Of a stretch of DNA of 36,027 nucleotides, positions 7,796 to 16,071 are shown in pieces; position 1 is the first letter of the stretch; every line of letters begins with the position of its first letter. The notes under the pieces were generated by a model. The model made no database searches, was not told where the DNA came from, and saw only the letters and a list, made by a program, of their open reading frames with translations. The position numbers and the translations under genes were made by a program. The DNA comes from Acidobacteriota bacterium. GTDB taxonomy: Bacteria > Acidobacteriota > Terriglobia > Bryobacterales > Bryobacteraceae. The stretch lies in NCBI GenBank assembly GCA_016871115.1, contig VFZP01000011.1, positions 1 through 36,027 of the forward strand, in the 5' to 3' direction.

Positions 7796-8353
7796 TCAAA
7801 CCACACTGCTTTCCATGGTTATCCTGGAGAGATTTTCTCTCGAAATGGCATTCGCATCGTTGAGGAATCGCTCTACTGCCTCATTGGCAAACCACTGTTG
7901 TTTATAAAAAACTTCGCTGTCGTTGAGCGTTTGAAACGAAAATGATGAGCGCGCCGAAGATTCCTGAACCTGACCCCCTAGCACCAATTGCTCTCCGTTT
8001 TGGCGACTGAACACTACATAGGTGCCACCATTGAAGTAGCATGGTAACTTTGTTGCGGTGTAGCGAACTCCGTCGATAGCATCGAGGGGATCTCGCCTCT
8101 CCCGACTGCCAGCATTAGATGTTTCATTTGCAGCATCCTGTTCCGCGAGCTGACGCTGCTCATATATTTCCCTTTGAGCCTCTTCTGCCGGCGTCGCCTT
8201 CGGTTCAGCCTGTTTCGCAGACTGCGTCTCAGTGCCACCTTGCTGCTTCTGCACATCTTTTGAAGGCTCCCTGAGTACGATAGCGGCAATCATCATTAGC
8301 AGACCAGTTGCACCGAATAATCCGCCACAGCCCCACATTATCTTCTTTGTCAT
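7796..8353 (-). CDS. Hypothetical membrane-anchored protein
   Basis: 185 residues from the ATG at 8353, chosen because AAGGAG lies 7 nt upstream. A longer frame starts at 8401 without such a site. One N-terminal membrane segment (MWGCGGLFGATGLLMMIAAIVL) is followed by a polar, Gln/Glu/Ala-rich linker and a C-terminal domain with YFNGGTYVVFSRQNGEQLVLGG. The C-terminal part is probably outside the cytoplasm. No family was recognised. Base composition is visibly more AT-rich than the surrounding high-GC genes, as expected of acquired DNA. The 122 nt between it and the tRNA gene hold nothing recognisable. Confidence 0.7.
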   Translation of the reverse strand: MTKKIMWGCGGLFGATGLLMMIAAIVLREPSKDVQKQQGGTETQSAKQAEPKATPAEEAQREIYEQRQLAEQDAANETSNAGSRERRDPLDAIDGVRYTATKLPCYFNGGTYVVFSRQNGEQLVLGGQVQESSARSSFSFQTLNDSEVFYKQQWFANEAVERFLNDANAISRENLSRITMESSVV

Positions 8354-8449
8354 TGACGTTCTCCTTGTCTTTGCACATGCGTATTGCGAATTAGCACCCA
8401 ATATCTGCTGTGCGTAACATTAGCCTGTACTACCCGCAACACTGACTAG

Positions 8450-8710
8450 CTAGTCCTTTACCGTATTGCTACTGTCTGCTGATTGCGGGTGACTAAGCAC
8501 TACTGCTTCCAGCTTCGCCACGCGACTTTCCAGCTGTCCCATCAATTCTCTTACACTCGGTGTAGCCGAACTGATGATGAAGTTCACGCTGTGCCGCATC
8601 AGTTCGCCAAGGTTCTCAAAACCATTCTCCTCAGCGTATTTCAGTAGGCATTGGTACTCGCTTTCACTGAATCTCGCAGATACGATGGAATATCGAGAAT
8701 TAGTTCCCAT
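8450..8710 (-). CDS. Small ribbon-helix-helix-like protein
   Basis: 86 residues. The N-terminal pattern RYSIVSARFSESEYQCLLKYAEENGFENLGELMRHSV looks like a strand followed by two helices, as in CopG/MobC-type DNA-binding proteins. The C-terminal half (VRELMGQLESRVAKLEAVVLS) could form a short coiled coil. Such proteins in mobile elements often act in mobilisation or autoregulation. That role is inferred from fold resemblance only. It is AT-richer than the host genes and lies between two other minus-strand genes of the island. Confidence 0.65.
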   Translation of the reverse strand: MGTNSRYSIVSARFSESEYQCLLKYAEENGFENLGELMRHSVNFIISSATPSVRELMGQLESRVAKLEAVVLSHPQSADSSNTVKD

Positions 8711-8747
8711 AGCGACAAAGCATGACAGAATCTTTCGCCGGAAGTTA

Positions 8748-8824
8748 TAGCTGCCTGCCCATCAATCAATCAACGGCAAAACCGTGTGTATACGCACAGA
8801 AAGCTTATACACTCCAGGCAGCTA
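8748..8824. repeat. 10-bp inverted repeat upstream of the RHH-like gene
   Basis: TAGCTGCCTG at 8748-8757 and CAGGCAGCTA at 8815-8824, 57 nt apart. The right arm overlaps the stop codon of the next minus-strand gene. The interval holds a second near-palindrome (GTGTATACGCAC). It could be an operator or a terminator. Function is unproven. Confidence 0.35.
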
Positions 8825-9045
8825 GTGCTTGAAGCCCTTTTTCAGCGATTCAGCAGCAGCGCTTATCTGCGCACCCAGTTCGCCAGCCAGCACCGCTTTA
8901 CGTAGCGTTTCCAGCGCACTACGAACAGCTGCAATACCGCTCACTTCGACTGCGTTCTTGTTCTTGGCAAATTCCAGCTGACGAGCGCCATAGAACACCA
9001 GAACTGCCCAGCGCTTGTCATCAATGCGCCTGAACCAGTTGCGTA
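8822..9045 (-). pseudogene. Unknown protein, C-terminal fragment cut at the island edge
   Basis: About 75 residues (NWFRRIDDKRWAVLVFYGARQLEFAKNKNAVEVSG... to LKKGFKH). The frame stays open past about 9045, but beyond that point the same DNA encodes the sulfatase on the other strand, so the original N-terminus is gone. No family was recognised. It marks the right border of the island. Confidence 0.5.
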
Positions 9046-9884
9046 CGCGACTGGCGGGCGGCGCGCTGGGCGAGTATCTGACGGACCGGTTGACGGACGA
9101 AGCGATCAAATCGATCGATCTCATGTCGGCGGGCGGGAAGCCGTTTTTCCTCTACCTCGCGCATCACGCCCCGCACACGCTCATCGAAGCCAAGGCCGCC
9201 ATGGTAGCCAAGTACGAGGCCAAGCGCAGGCCGGAAATGCGGCACCAAAACGCGACGTTCGCGGCCATGGTGGAGAGCTTCGATGAGAGCGTGGGGCGCG
9301 TGTTGGAACATCTGCGCGCGCTTGGACTCGACCGCGACACCATCGTGATTGTCACTTCCGACAACGGCGGCTTCATCAACGAATTCCGCGGCAAGGCGGT
9401 GACGAACAACGCGCCGCTCCGGTCCGGCAAAGGATCGCTGTATGAAGGCGGCCTGCGCGTTCCGCTGATCGTGAAGTGGCTGGGAGTCAGGCAGCCTGCA
9501 GCGGAGTCCGCCGAGCCCGTGGTCTCCGCGGATCTGTTCGCCACGCTCTGCGAAGCCGCGGGCATCGCTACGACGGCGCAGGACGGCGTGAGTCTGAAAC
9601 CGCTGCTCACTCGTGAGCGCGCACAAGCCGATCGCAACGAACTGTACTTCCACTATCCGCACTACGATCCAACGACGAAGCCCGTGAGCGCGATTCGCAC
9701 GCGCGATTGGAAGCTGCTTGAATACTAGCAGGACGGACGCCTGGAGCTATACAACCTGCGCGAGGATCCGGGCGAACAACGCAACGTCGCGGCCGCTGAA
9801 CCGGAACGTACGCAGACGATGAAGGCGCGGCTCGACGCCTGGAAGCGCGAAGCAGGCGCGCGGCTGCCCACACGCCGCCAATGA
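9046..9884 (+). pseudogene. Sulfatase, C-terminal part with internal amber stop
   Basis: The frame reads GEYLTDRLTDEAIKSID, PFFLYLAHHAPHT, DTIVIVTSDNGG and LRSGKGSLYEGGLRVPLIVKW, the second half of a formylglycine-type arylsulfatase (alkaline phosphatase superfamily). The N-terminal half with the CxPSR catalytic site is missing. A TAG at 9726-9728 interrupts LLEY-stop-QDGRLELYNLREDPGEQRN. The frame then continues to TGA at 9882. Relatives have a Tyr-like residue where the stop is. Left of about 9045 lies foreign DNA. The other broken gene at the island edge is an oxidoreductase, not the missing sulfatase half. Confidence 0.85.
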
Positions 9885-9915
9885 CGGCTCATTTTCCTCC
9901 ATACTGGAGAGTGAT

Positions 9916-10569
9916 TTGTCCCCTCGTTCTTTGATCTACGCTTTCGGGGCCATGTGGCTGCTGACCGCTTGCGGCGGGAGCAAACCTGACGCTGAGGCTG
10001 GGCCTGCCGCGCCCGCAGCCGCTCAGCCGAAAGCCGGCGCGGGCAACAAACCTCGCGACCTGGAAACCTACATGGTGCTGGTGGATCTCGACGCCTACGA
10101 AAAGAAGGTCGCACCGGCGTTTGAAAAGTACGTCACCTCCGGCGATACCGAGGCGTTGGCCGAGCTCACTTCCGCCGCCATTCCCACGCTGCCGGATCGC
10201 AAGCAGCGCACCGAAGCCGCGTTGAAACTCGCGCCCGCCGTGGTGGAGGCCAAGTGCCTGGTAAAGCTGCCCGGCATCGAACCGTTTCAACTCGGTCCCG
10301 GCGAGTTGATCTCCTATCTCTACAGCGCCTCCGACTTGATTCGCGACACGCTGGCCGCCCGCGACATATCTGACGTGACGCTTGACTATCCACTGGGCGA
10401 GCACACCGAGATCATCCGCGCCGCTGATGCCGCCGAACTCCGGGTGAACGTGCGCAACGTACCCGTGCCGGAAGACGCGGGCATCACGAAGCAGTTGGCC
10501 GATCTGCTGAAGCTGATGGATGACTCGGCGCAGAACCCGCGTCACGCCCTGGCGATGGTGATGAAGTAG
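9916..10569 (+). CDS. Predicted lipoprotein of unknown function
   Basis: 217 residues. The N-terminus MSPRSLIYAFGAMWLLTACGG has a lipobox (LTAC, Cys19), so the protein is probably lipidated and exported. An Ala/Pro-rich linker follows, then a helical domain (LETYMVLVDLDAYEKKVAPAFEKYV, LPDRKQRTEAALKL). No enzyme motif was recognised. The start is TTG at 9916, supported by GGAGA 8 nt upstream and by the clean signal sequence that follows. It stands alone between the sulfatase remnant and the deacetylase. Confidence 0.75.
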   Translation: MSPRSLIYAFGAMWLLTACGGSKPDAEAGPAAPAAAQPKAGAGNKPRDLETYMVLVDLDAYEKKVAPAFEKYVTSGDTEALAELTSAAIPTLPDRKQRTEAALKLAPAVVEAKCLVKLPGIEPFQLGPGELISYLYSASDLIRDTLAARDISDVTLDYPLGEHTEIIRAADAAELRVNVRNVPVPEDAGITKQLADLLKLMDDSAQNPRHALAMVMK

Positions 10570-10641
10570 CCAACTACAGCCCCTTCCGCGAGCTCGATCG
10601 GACCCAATCTGCGGCATCCTATGGAGGTATACGGATGGGGG

Positions 10642-10647
10642 TATACT
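10642..10647 (+). promoter_or_regulatory. -10-like box of the deacetylase gene
   Basis: TATACT lies 6 nt before the GTG start at 10654, without a Shine-Dalgarno. This fits a leaderless start. A similar GGTATAC occurs 15 nt upstream. Confidence 0.4.
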
Positions 10648-10653
10648 GACCGA

Positions 10654-12258
10654 GTGTTCCGCCGCCGCCAGTTTGCCGCTCTGTTGCCGGCTCCGTTCCT
10701 GGCCGCTGCCGCCATCCCCCCGCGCACGGTGGTGCTCACGCTCGACGATGCCGTGAAGTCACATCGGACGTTCGTCGCGCCGCTCCTGCGTGAACTTGCC
10801 TTCGGCGCTACGTTCTTCGTCGCACATCGCTGGATGAACGACACGGCGAATTTCATGACGTGGGCCGACATCGCTGAGATTCACGCGATGGGCTTTGAGA
10901 TTGGCAACCCCTCGTGGACGCACGCCGATTTCTCCACGCCTCGCGGCGCAGCGCGCCTGGAGGGCGAACTCGCACTCGTCGACTGGGAGCTGAGCCGCGT
11001 AAACGTACCCAATCCCATCAGCTTTGCATGGTGCGGCAATTCGTCTGGTCCCGAAGCACGCGAGGTGTTGCGCAAGCACGGCATCAGGCTCGCACGGCGC
11101 GGCGCGCAGCCGGAAGTGGAGTACGGCAAGCCGGTGATTGGCCCCGCGTGCGACCCCGCGCGGCATCATCCGCTGTTGATTCCAACGACGAGCGACGCGT
11201 ATCCGGACTGGACGTTCGAGCATTTCGTGAAAGTGCTGACCGAGGCATGCGAGGGCCGCATCTGCGTGCTGCAATTCCACGGCGTGCCCGACACCGCGCA
11301 CCCCTGGGTGCACACGCCGCCCGATATGTTCCGCCGCTACATGGAGTATTTAAAGAATGAAGGCTACACGGTGCTGGCGCTGCGCGTCGTGACACGGTTT
11401 CTACCCACCGAGCTCCCCGGCGGACCCGCTGCTCACGTCGCGCTGGCGCGTGCCCAAGCCCGGCGTCGAGCTGCCGCAGCCGCCGGAAGTCGAGGCGACG
11501 CGGGCGGACCTCAATTATTGGCGATTAAATCTCGCCGAGCACAGCTACAGCGCCACCGAAGCGAAGCTGGTGACGGCGGACGACGCCCCGCTGCCGGTTT
11601 TCGTCGCTCCCATCCGCGGACCCAAACTCGCACCGTATCCCGGCGGCCGTCATCCTCGGATCGGATTTTTCGAAGGCGCCGTGGCGCCGCAGCGCGGCAC
11701 GAAGGCCACGCTGTTTCTGCCTTGGGCCGACTCCGGTTACGCCGTGATCGACGTACCCGAGGCGATCTTTACGAACGGCAAACTGATCTACCTCGCGCAT
11801 CGCACATTCCGTCGGTGTGGGACGAGCAGAACGTTACGATTCCGAATCGCGATTGGACGCGCCACGCGGACGGTTCGCTGACTTCGGAATGGACGCTACC
11901 GGACCAAGTGGCTTTCGGTGCGGAAGTGAAGCTCGATGGCCCGGCCGTGCGCATGAGCCTGTGGCTGCGCAACGGCTCCAAGCAGCCCTTGACGGCGATG
12001 CGCTCGCAAGTGTGCGTGATGCTGGCGCGCGCCCGCGGCTTCCATGCGCAAAGCAACGCGAACAAGACGTTCACCACGCCGCGCGCCACGGTGGCGTCGG
12101 CGGACGGCAAGCGCCGGTTGATCACCGAATGGAAGAACTGCCATCGCGTGTGGGGCAATGACCGCTGCCCGTGCCTGCATTCCGATCCCAAGATTTCAGA
12201 TTGCACCCCGGGCGAAACCGTACGTGTGTCGGCGCGATTGTGGTGGGAGGGCGATTAG
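10654..12258 (+). pseudogene. Polysaccharide deacetylase-type protein with two compensating frameshifts
   Basis: The GTG start (10654) gives an export-type N-terminus with RRRQF. The NodB-like domain runs to about 11400 (VVLTLDDA, GNPSWTHADF, LQFHGVP). At about 11385-11411 the true frame moves by one. It reads on as WRVPKPGVELPQPPEVEATRADL through AIFTNGKLIYLAH, and returns at about 11795-11808 (HIPSVWDEQNVTIPNRDW) to end at 12258 with VRVSARLWWEGD. One uninterrupted 545-codon frame exists, but its middle 130 residues are Arg/Ala-rich nonsense. In motif 2 the first metal His (GNHxWTH in relatives) is Pro. It is either a damaged gene or carries two sequencing errors. The downstream gene starts 8 nt later. 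Confidence 0.75.
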
Positions 12259-12265
12259 GGAGTTC

Positions 12266-14602
12266 ATGTTGCGCTGGATGTGGATCTCGCTGGTGGCGAT
12301 GAGCGCGACCGCCGCCGTGGACTTCGAGCGCGAAGTGCACCCGCTGCTCGCCGCGCGCTGTCTCGGCTGCCACGGCGAAAAGGTGCAGATGAGCAAGTTG
12401 CGGCTGGACGTGCGCGCCCGCGCGCTGGCCGGCGGTGAAAGCGGCGTGCCTGCTATCGCGCCCGGCGCGTCCTCGCAGAGCCTGCTGATCCGTTACGTGC
12501 GCGGCGAGAATCCCAAGTTCGTGATGCCGCCCGCCGGTCCACGCCTGATCGCTGCTGAAGTGGATCTGCTGGCAAAGTGGATCGACGAAGGCGCGGTGTA
12601 TCCGGCGTCGGCCACGGAAACAGAAACGAAGAAAGCCGAGCCGCGCCACTGGTCCTTCGATCCGGCCGTCGCCCCGGCCGTGCCTGCGGTGCGCAATCGC
12701 GCATGGGTGCGCAATCCCATCGACGCATTCGTGCTCGCCAAGCTCGAAGCCAAGGGCTGGCAGCCGTCGCCCGCCGCCACGCTCGCACAACTTCGACGCC
12801 GCGCCTACTTCGATCTCATCGGCTTGCCGCCCTCGCTCGCCGAGCAGCGCGCGCCACTCGATATCGATGCGCTCCTCCGCCGCCCGCAATACGGCGAACG
12901 CTGGGCGCGCCACTGGCTGGACGTAGTCCGCTACGCCGACACCAACGGCTACGAACGCGATGCCGTCAAGCCCCACGCCTGGCGCTACCGCGACTATGTG
13001 ATCGATGCGTTCAACACCGACAAGCCGTTTGACTTGTTTGTAGTTGAACAACTGGCGGGCGACTTATTGCCCGATGCCAATGCCGAGACGATGACGGCCA
13101 CCGGCTTCCTGCGCCTCGGCCCGTGGGACGATGAGCCTGCTGACCCCGCCGAAGACCGCTTCGACCAACTCGACGACATCGTCAGCACCACGTCCCAAGC
13201 CTTCCTCGGCCTGACGCTCGGCTGCGCGCGCTGCCACAACCACAAGTTCGAACCGCTTCTCACTCGCGACTACTACGGCATGGTGGCGGTGTTCAATTTC
13301 CTTGAACGCCCGCGTAACGGCCGCACGGAACGGGACCGCCCCGTGGGCACGCGCGAGGAACTGGCGCAATGGACCGAACGCGAGCGCCGCATCACCCAGG
13401 CGCGCAACACACTGCGGAGGGCGTGGCTCTCACGCGGCGGCTCCACGGCGCTACCGGAACTGGCGCGCGCCGCGTTTCTCGCCGACGCGAAGTCCCGCAC
13501 GCCCGAGCAACACAAGCTGGTGCGTGACTATCAACGCACGCTGGACTCCGAACTCGCCGCTTTTGAGCCCGACATCGCGCGCCTAGCGCAAGGCGTTCCC
13601 GATCTGCCGCGCGGTTACATTTGGGACAACGCCGCCAAGCCGCCCGCCACGCACATTCTCATCCGCGGCAAGGCCACGGCGCCTGGTCCGGAAGTGCCGC
13701 CCGTGGTGCCCGCGGTGCTGGTGAAAGAACAACAGCCGCTCGCACCCACCGCCGGGCGCCGCCTGGAGTTCGCGCAGTGGGTGGCTTCGCGCGGCAATCC
13801 GCTCACCGCGCGCGTGATTGTCAATCGCGTATGGCAATGGCATTTCGGCGAAGGCCTCGTCCGCACGGCGAGCGACTTCGGCAAGATGGGCGACCGGCCG
13901 GCGCAGCGCGAGTTGCTCGATTGGCTAGCGGTGTGGTTCATGGACAACGGCTGGTCGATGAAGCGGCTCCACAAGTTGATCCTGGAGAGCAACACGTGGC
14001 GGATGGCCAAGACAGACAACCCGCGCTACGCCGCCGAGGATCCGGAGAACCGCCTGCTGTGGCGCCAGAACCGCCGGCGGCTAGAGGCCGAAGCGATTCT
14101 CGATTCCACGCTGGCTGTGAGCGGCAAGTTGAATCCCGCGCTGCACGGGCCATTCGTCTACCCGTTGATCCCCCAGGAAGCGCTCGAAGGCTCCAGCGAC
14201 CCCGACAAAATCTGGCAGCCGTTTGAAGAGACCACCGCATCGCGCCGCGCGATCTACTACATCATGAAGCGCTCGTTGATGGTGCCATTGATGGAAGCGC
14301 TCGACGTGTGCGACACCACGCGGTCTTCGCCCAAACGCCTCACCACATCCGTCGCGCCGCAAGCATTGCAGTTGTTCAACGGCGCGTTTATCCAAGGCCA
14401 GGCACGCCACCTCGCAGCGCGGCTGCGCGAAGAAGCCGGCCCGCGGCCCGACGCGCAGATTGACCTTGCGTGGCGTCTTGCGCTCGCGCGCCCGCCGTCG
14501 CCCAGTGAACTCGCCGCCATGCGCAAGTTCCTCATCGCCGAGCCGCTCGAAGAACTGGCGCGCGTGGTGCTGAACCTGAACGAATTCGTCTACCCGGATT
14601 AA
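12266..14602 (+). CDS. PSCyt1-DUF1549-DUF1553 (Planctomycete cytochrome C-type) protein
   Basis: 778 residues from ATG 12266, with GGGAG upstream and a signal peptide MLRWMWISLVAMSATAA. A c-type haem motif RCLGCHG (Cys32, Cys35, His36) opens the PSCyt1 domain. DUF1549 follows (NPIDAFVLAKLE, YGERWARHWLDVVRYADTNGYERD, then GCARCHNHKFEP). The C-terminal DUF1553 has NPLTARVIVNRVWQWHFGEGLV and ESNTWRMA. These proteins are exported and nearly always paired with a DUF1501 protein, as here, 12 nt downstream. They are abundant in Planctomycetes and Acidobacteria. A role in polysaccharide breakdown is suspected from neighbours, not proven. An upstream in-frame extension to 12158 overlaps the previous gene and was rejected. 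Confidence 0.92.
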   Translation: MLRWMWISLVAMSATAAVDFEREVHPLLAARCLGCHGEKVQMSKLRLDVRARALAGGESGVPAIAPGASSQSLLIRYVRGENPKFVMPPAGPRLIAAEVDLLAKWIDEGAVYPASATETETKKAEPRHWSFDPAVAPAVPAVRNRAWVRNPIDAFVLAKLEAKGWQPSPAATLAQLRRRAYFDLIGLPPSLAEQRAPLDIDALLRRPQYGERWARHWLDVVRYADTNGYERDAVKPHAWRYRDYVIDAFNTDKPFDLFVVEQLAGDLLPDANAETMTATGFLRLGPWDDEPADPAEDRFDQLDDIVSTTSQAFLGLTLGCARCHNHKFEPLLTRDYYGMVAVFNFLERPRNGRTERDRPVGTREELAQWTERERRITQARNTLRRAWLSRGGSTALPELARAAFLADAKSRTPEQHKLVRDYQRTLDSELAAFEPDIARLAQGVPDLPRGYIWDNAAKPPATHILIRGKATAPGPEVPPVVPAVLVKEQQPLAPTAGRRLEFAQWVASRGNPLTARVIVNRVWQWHFGEGLVRTASDFGKMGDRPAQRELLDWLAVWFMDNGWSMKRLHKLILESNTWRMAKTDNPRYAAEDPENRLLWRQNRRRLEAEAILDSTLAVSGKLNPALHGPFVYPLIPQEALEGSSDPDKIWQPFEETTASRRAIYYIMKRSLMVPLMEALDVCDTTRSSPKRLTTSVAPQALQLFNGAFIQGQARHLAARLREEAGPRPDAQIDLAWRLALARPPSPSELAAMRKFLIAEPLEELARVVLNLNEFVYPD

Positions 14603-14614
14603 AGGAGACCCGCG

Positions 14615-16036
14615 ATGCGTACCCGTCGAGATTTTCTCTGGCAGACCGGCGGCGGCTTTTCGTCGCTCGCGCTCATCGATCTCCTCGCGCGCGACGGCTT
14701 TGCGTTTGCTCCGCCGCCGGCTGCTTCTGTCAATCCGCTCGCGCCCAAGGATCCGCACTTTGCCGCCAAGGCCAAGCAAGCCGTCTTTTTGTTCATGAAC
14801 GGCGCGCCCAGCCAGGTGGATACGTTCGACCCCAAGCCCGAACTCACGCGCCAGAACGGCAAGCCGTACTCGGGCAAACTCGCCGTGGGCTCGAACGGCC
14901 GGCCGATCGGCTACCTCATGCAATCGCCTTTCGAGTTCAAGCCGAGAGGCAAAAGCGGCCTGCCCATCAGCGATCTGTTTCCGCACACCTCGCGCTTTGC
15001 CGATGACCTGTGCGTGATCCGCTCCATGCAGACCGACACCGCCGCGCACGCCTCCGGCTGCCTGCAGATGAGCTCGGGGAGCATCTTCATCGGCAGGCCC
15101 GCGCTGGGCTCATGGGTGACGTACGGCCTCGGCTCCGGCAACGAAAGCCTGCCGGCGTTCGTGGTGATGACCGATCCGCGAGGCGGCCCCATCGGTAGCG
15201 CGTCCAACTGGACGGCCGGCTACATGCCCGCCGCGTATCAAGGCACGCTGTTCCGCAGCTCCGGCGCGCCGCTCCTCGATCTGAAGCCGCCCGCCGGCGC
15301 GTCCGGCGCGACGCAACGCCGCTCACTCGATCTGCTGAAGGAGCTGAACGCGGAGCATCTCCGCACGCATCAGCAGGACAACGAACTCGCCGCGCGCGCG
15401 CAGTCTTACGAACTCGCCTACCGCATGCAGACCGAAGCGGCGGCCGCCGTGGATCTTGACCGGGAAACGCCGGCGACACGCGCCCGCTACGGCATCGACG
15501 ACCGGCTCACGGCGGACTTCGGCCGCAAGTGCCTCATCACGCGGCGGCTGCTCGAAAAGGGTGTGCGCTTCATCCAGCTCTACTCCGGCGGCGGCCACAT
15601 TGAAGACACCTGGGACGGCCACAACGACTGCATTACGAATCACCGCCTGCACGCAGGCGAGACCGACAGACCCATCGCCGCGCTGATGGAGGATTTGAAA
15701 GCCACGGGCCTGTGGGACGAGACACTCCTGCTGTGGGGCGGCGAATTCGGACGCACGCCGACGAGTGAAGGCGTGGGCAAGCCGGGCCGCGATCATGACT
15801 GGCATGGCTTTTCAATGTGGCTCGCCGGCGCGGGCGTGAAGGGCGGGCAAGCTATCGGCGCGACCGACGATCTCGGCTTTGCCGCGGTTGACCAGCCCGT
15901 ACATGTGTCGGATCTGCACGCGACGCTGCTGCACCTGCTGGGGCTCGATCACACGCGGCTCACGTACTTCTATCAGGGCATGAATCAGCGCGTCACCGGT
16001 GTGCGCGGCGTGGTGGTGAAGCAAGTTCTAGCTTGA
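14615..16036 (+). CDS. DUF1501 family protein (Tat-exported)
   Basis: 473 residues. The start is supported by GGAGA 7 nt upstream. The Tat leader RTRRDFLWQTGGGFSSLALIDLL is followed by FLFMNGAPSQVDTFDPKP and LPISDLFPHTSRFADDLCVIRSM. The end shows LLWGGEFGRTPTSEG, GRDHDWHGFSMWLAGAGVKGG and HVSDLHATLLHLLGLDH, the alkaline-phosphatase/sulfatase-like fold signature of DUF1501. It follows the DUF1549/DUF1553 gene by 12 nt, so the two are one transcription unit. The enzyme substrate is unknown. Tat export suggests it folds with metal in the cytoplasm before export. Confidence 0.93.
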   Translation: MRTRRDFLWQTGGGFSSLALIDLLARDGFAFAPPPAASVNPLAPKDPHFAAKAKQAVFLFMNGAPSQVDTFDPKPELTRQNGKPYSGKLAVGSNGRPIGYLMQSPFEFKPRGKSGLPISDLFPHTSRFADDLCVIRSMQTDTAAHASGCLQMSSGSIFIGRPALGSWVTYGLGSGNESLPAFVVMTDPRGGPIGSASNWTAGYMPAAYQGTLFRSSGAPLLDLKPPAGASGATQRRSLDLLKELNAEHLRTHQQDNELAARAQSYELAYRMQTEAAAAVDLDRETPATRARYGIDDRLTADFGRKCLITRRLLEKGVRFIQLYSGGGHIEDTWDGHNDCITNHRLHAGETDRPIAALMEDLKATGLWDETLLLWGGEFGRTPTSEGVGKPGRDHDWHGFSMWLAGAGVKGGQAIGATDDLGFAAVDQPVHVSDLHATLLHLLGLDHTRLTYFYQGMNQRVTGVRGVVVKQVLA

Positions 16037-16063
16037 GCGATCGGGCTTTCCGGGCTGTATACT
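16033..16063 (+). promoter_or_regulatory. Possible promoter of the TonB-dependent receptor gene
   Basis: TTGAGC (16033-16038) and TATACT (16058-16063) are separated by 19 nt. The -10 ends 8 nt before the ATG at 16072, which predicts a leaderless message. The -35 box overlaps the stop of the DUF1501 gene. Confidence 0.4.
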
Positions 16064-16071
16064 TTCCTCAG

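Noticed and set aside
12158-12265. 36-residue N-terminal extension of the DUF1549/DUF1553 protein
   Set aside because: It overlaps the deacetylase gene and precedes a clear signal peptide with GGGAG before ATG 12266.
12122-13051. 309-codon minus-strand ORF
   Set aside because: Antisense to the PSCyt1/DUF1549 gene, no start context or motif.
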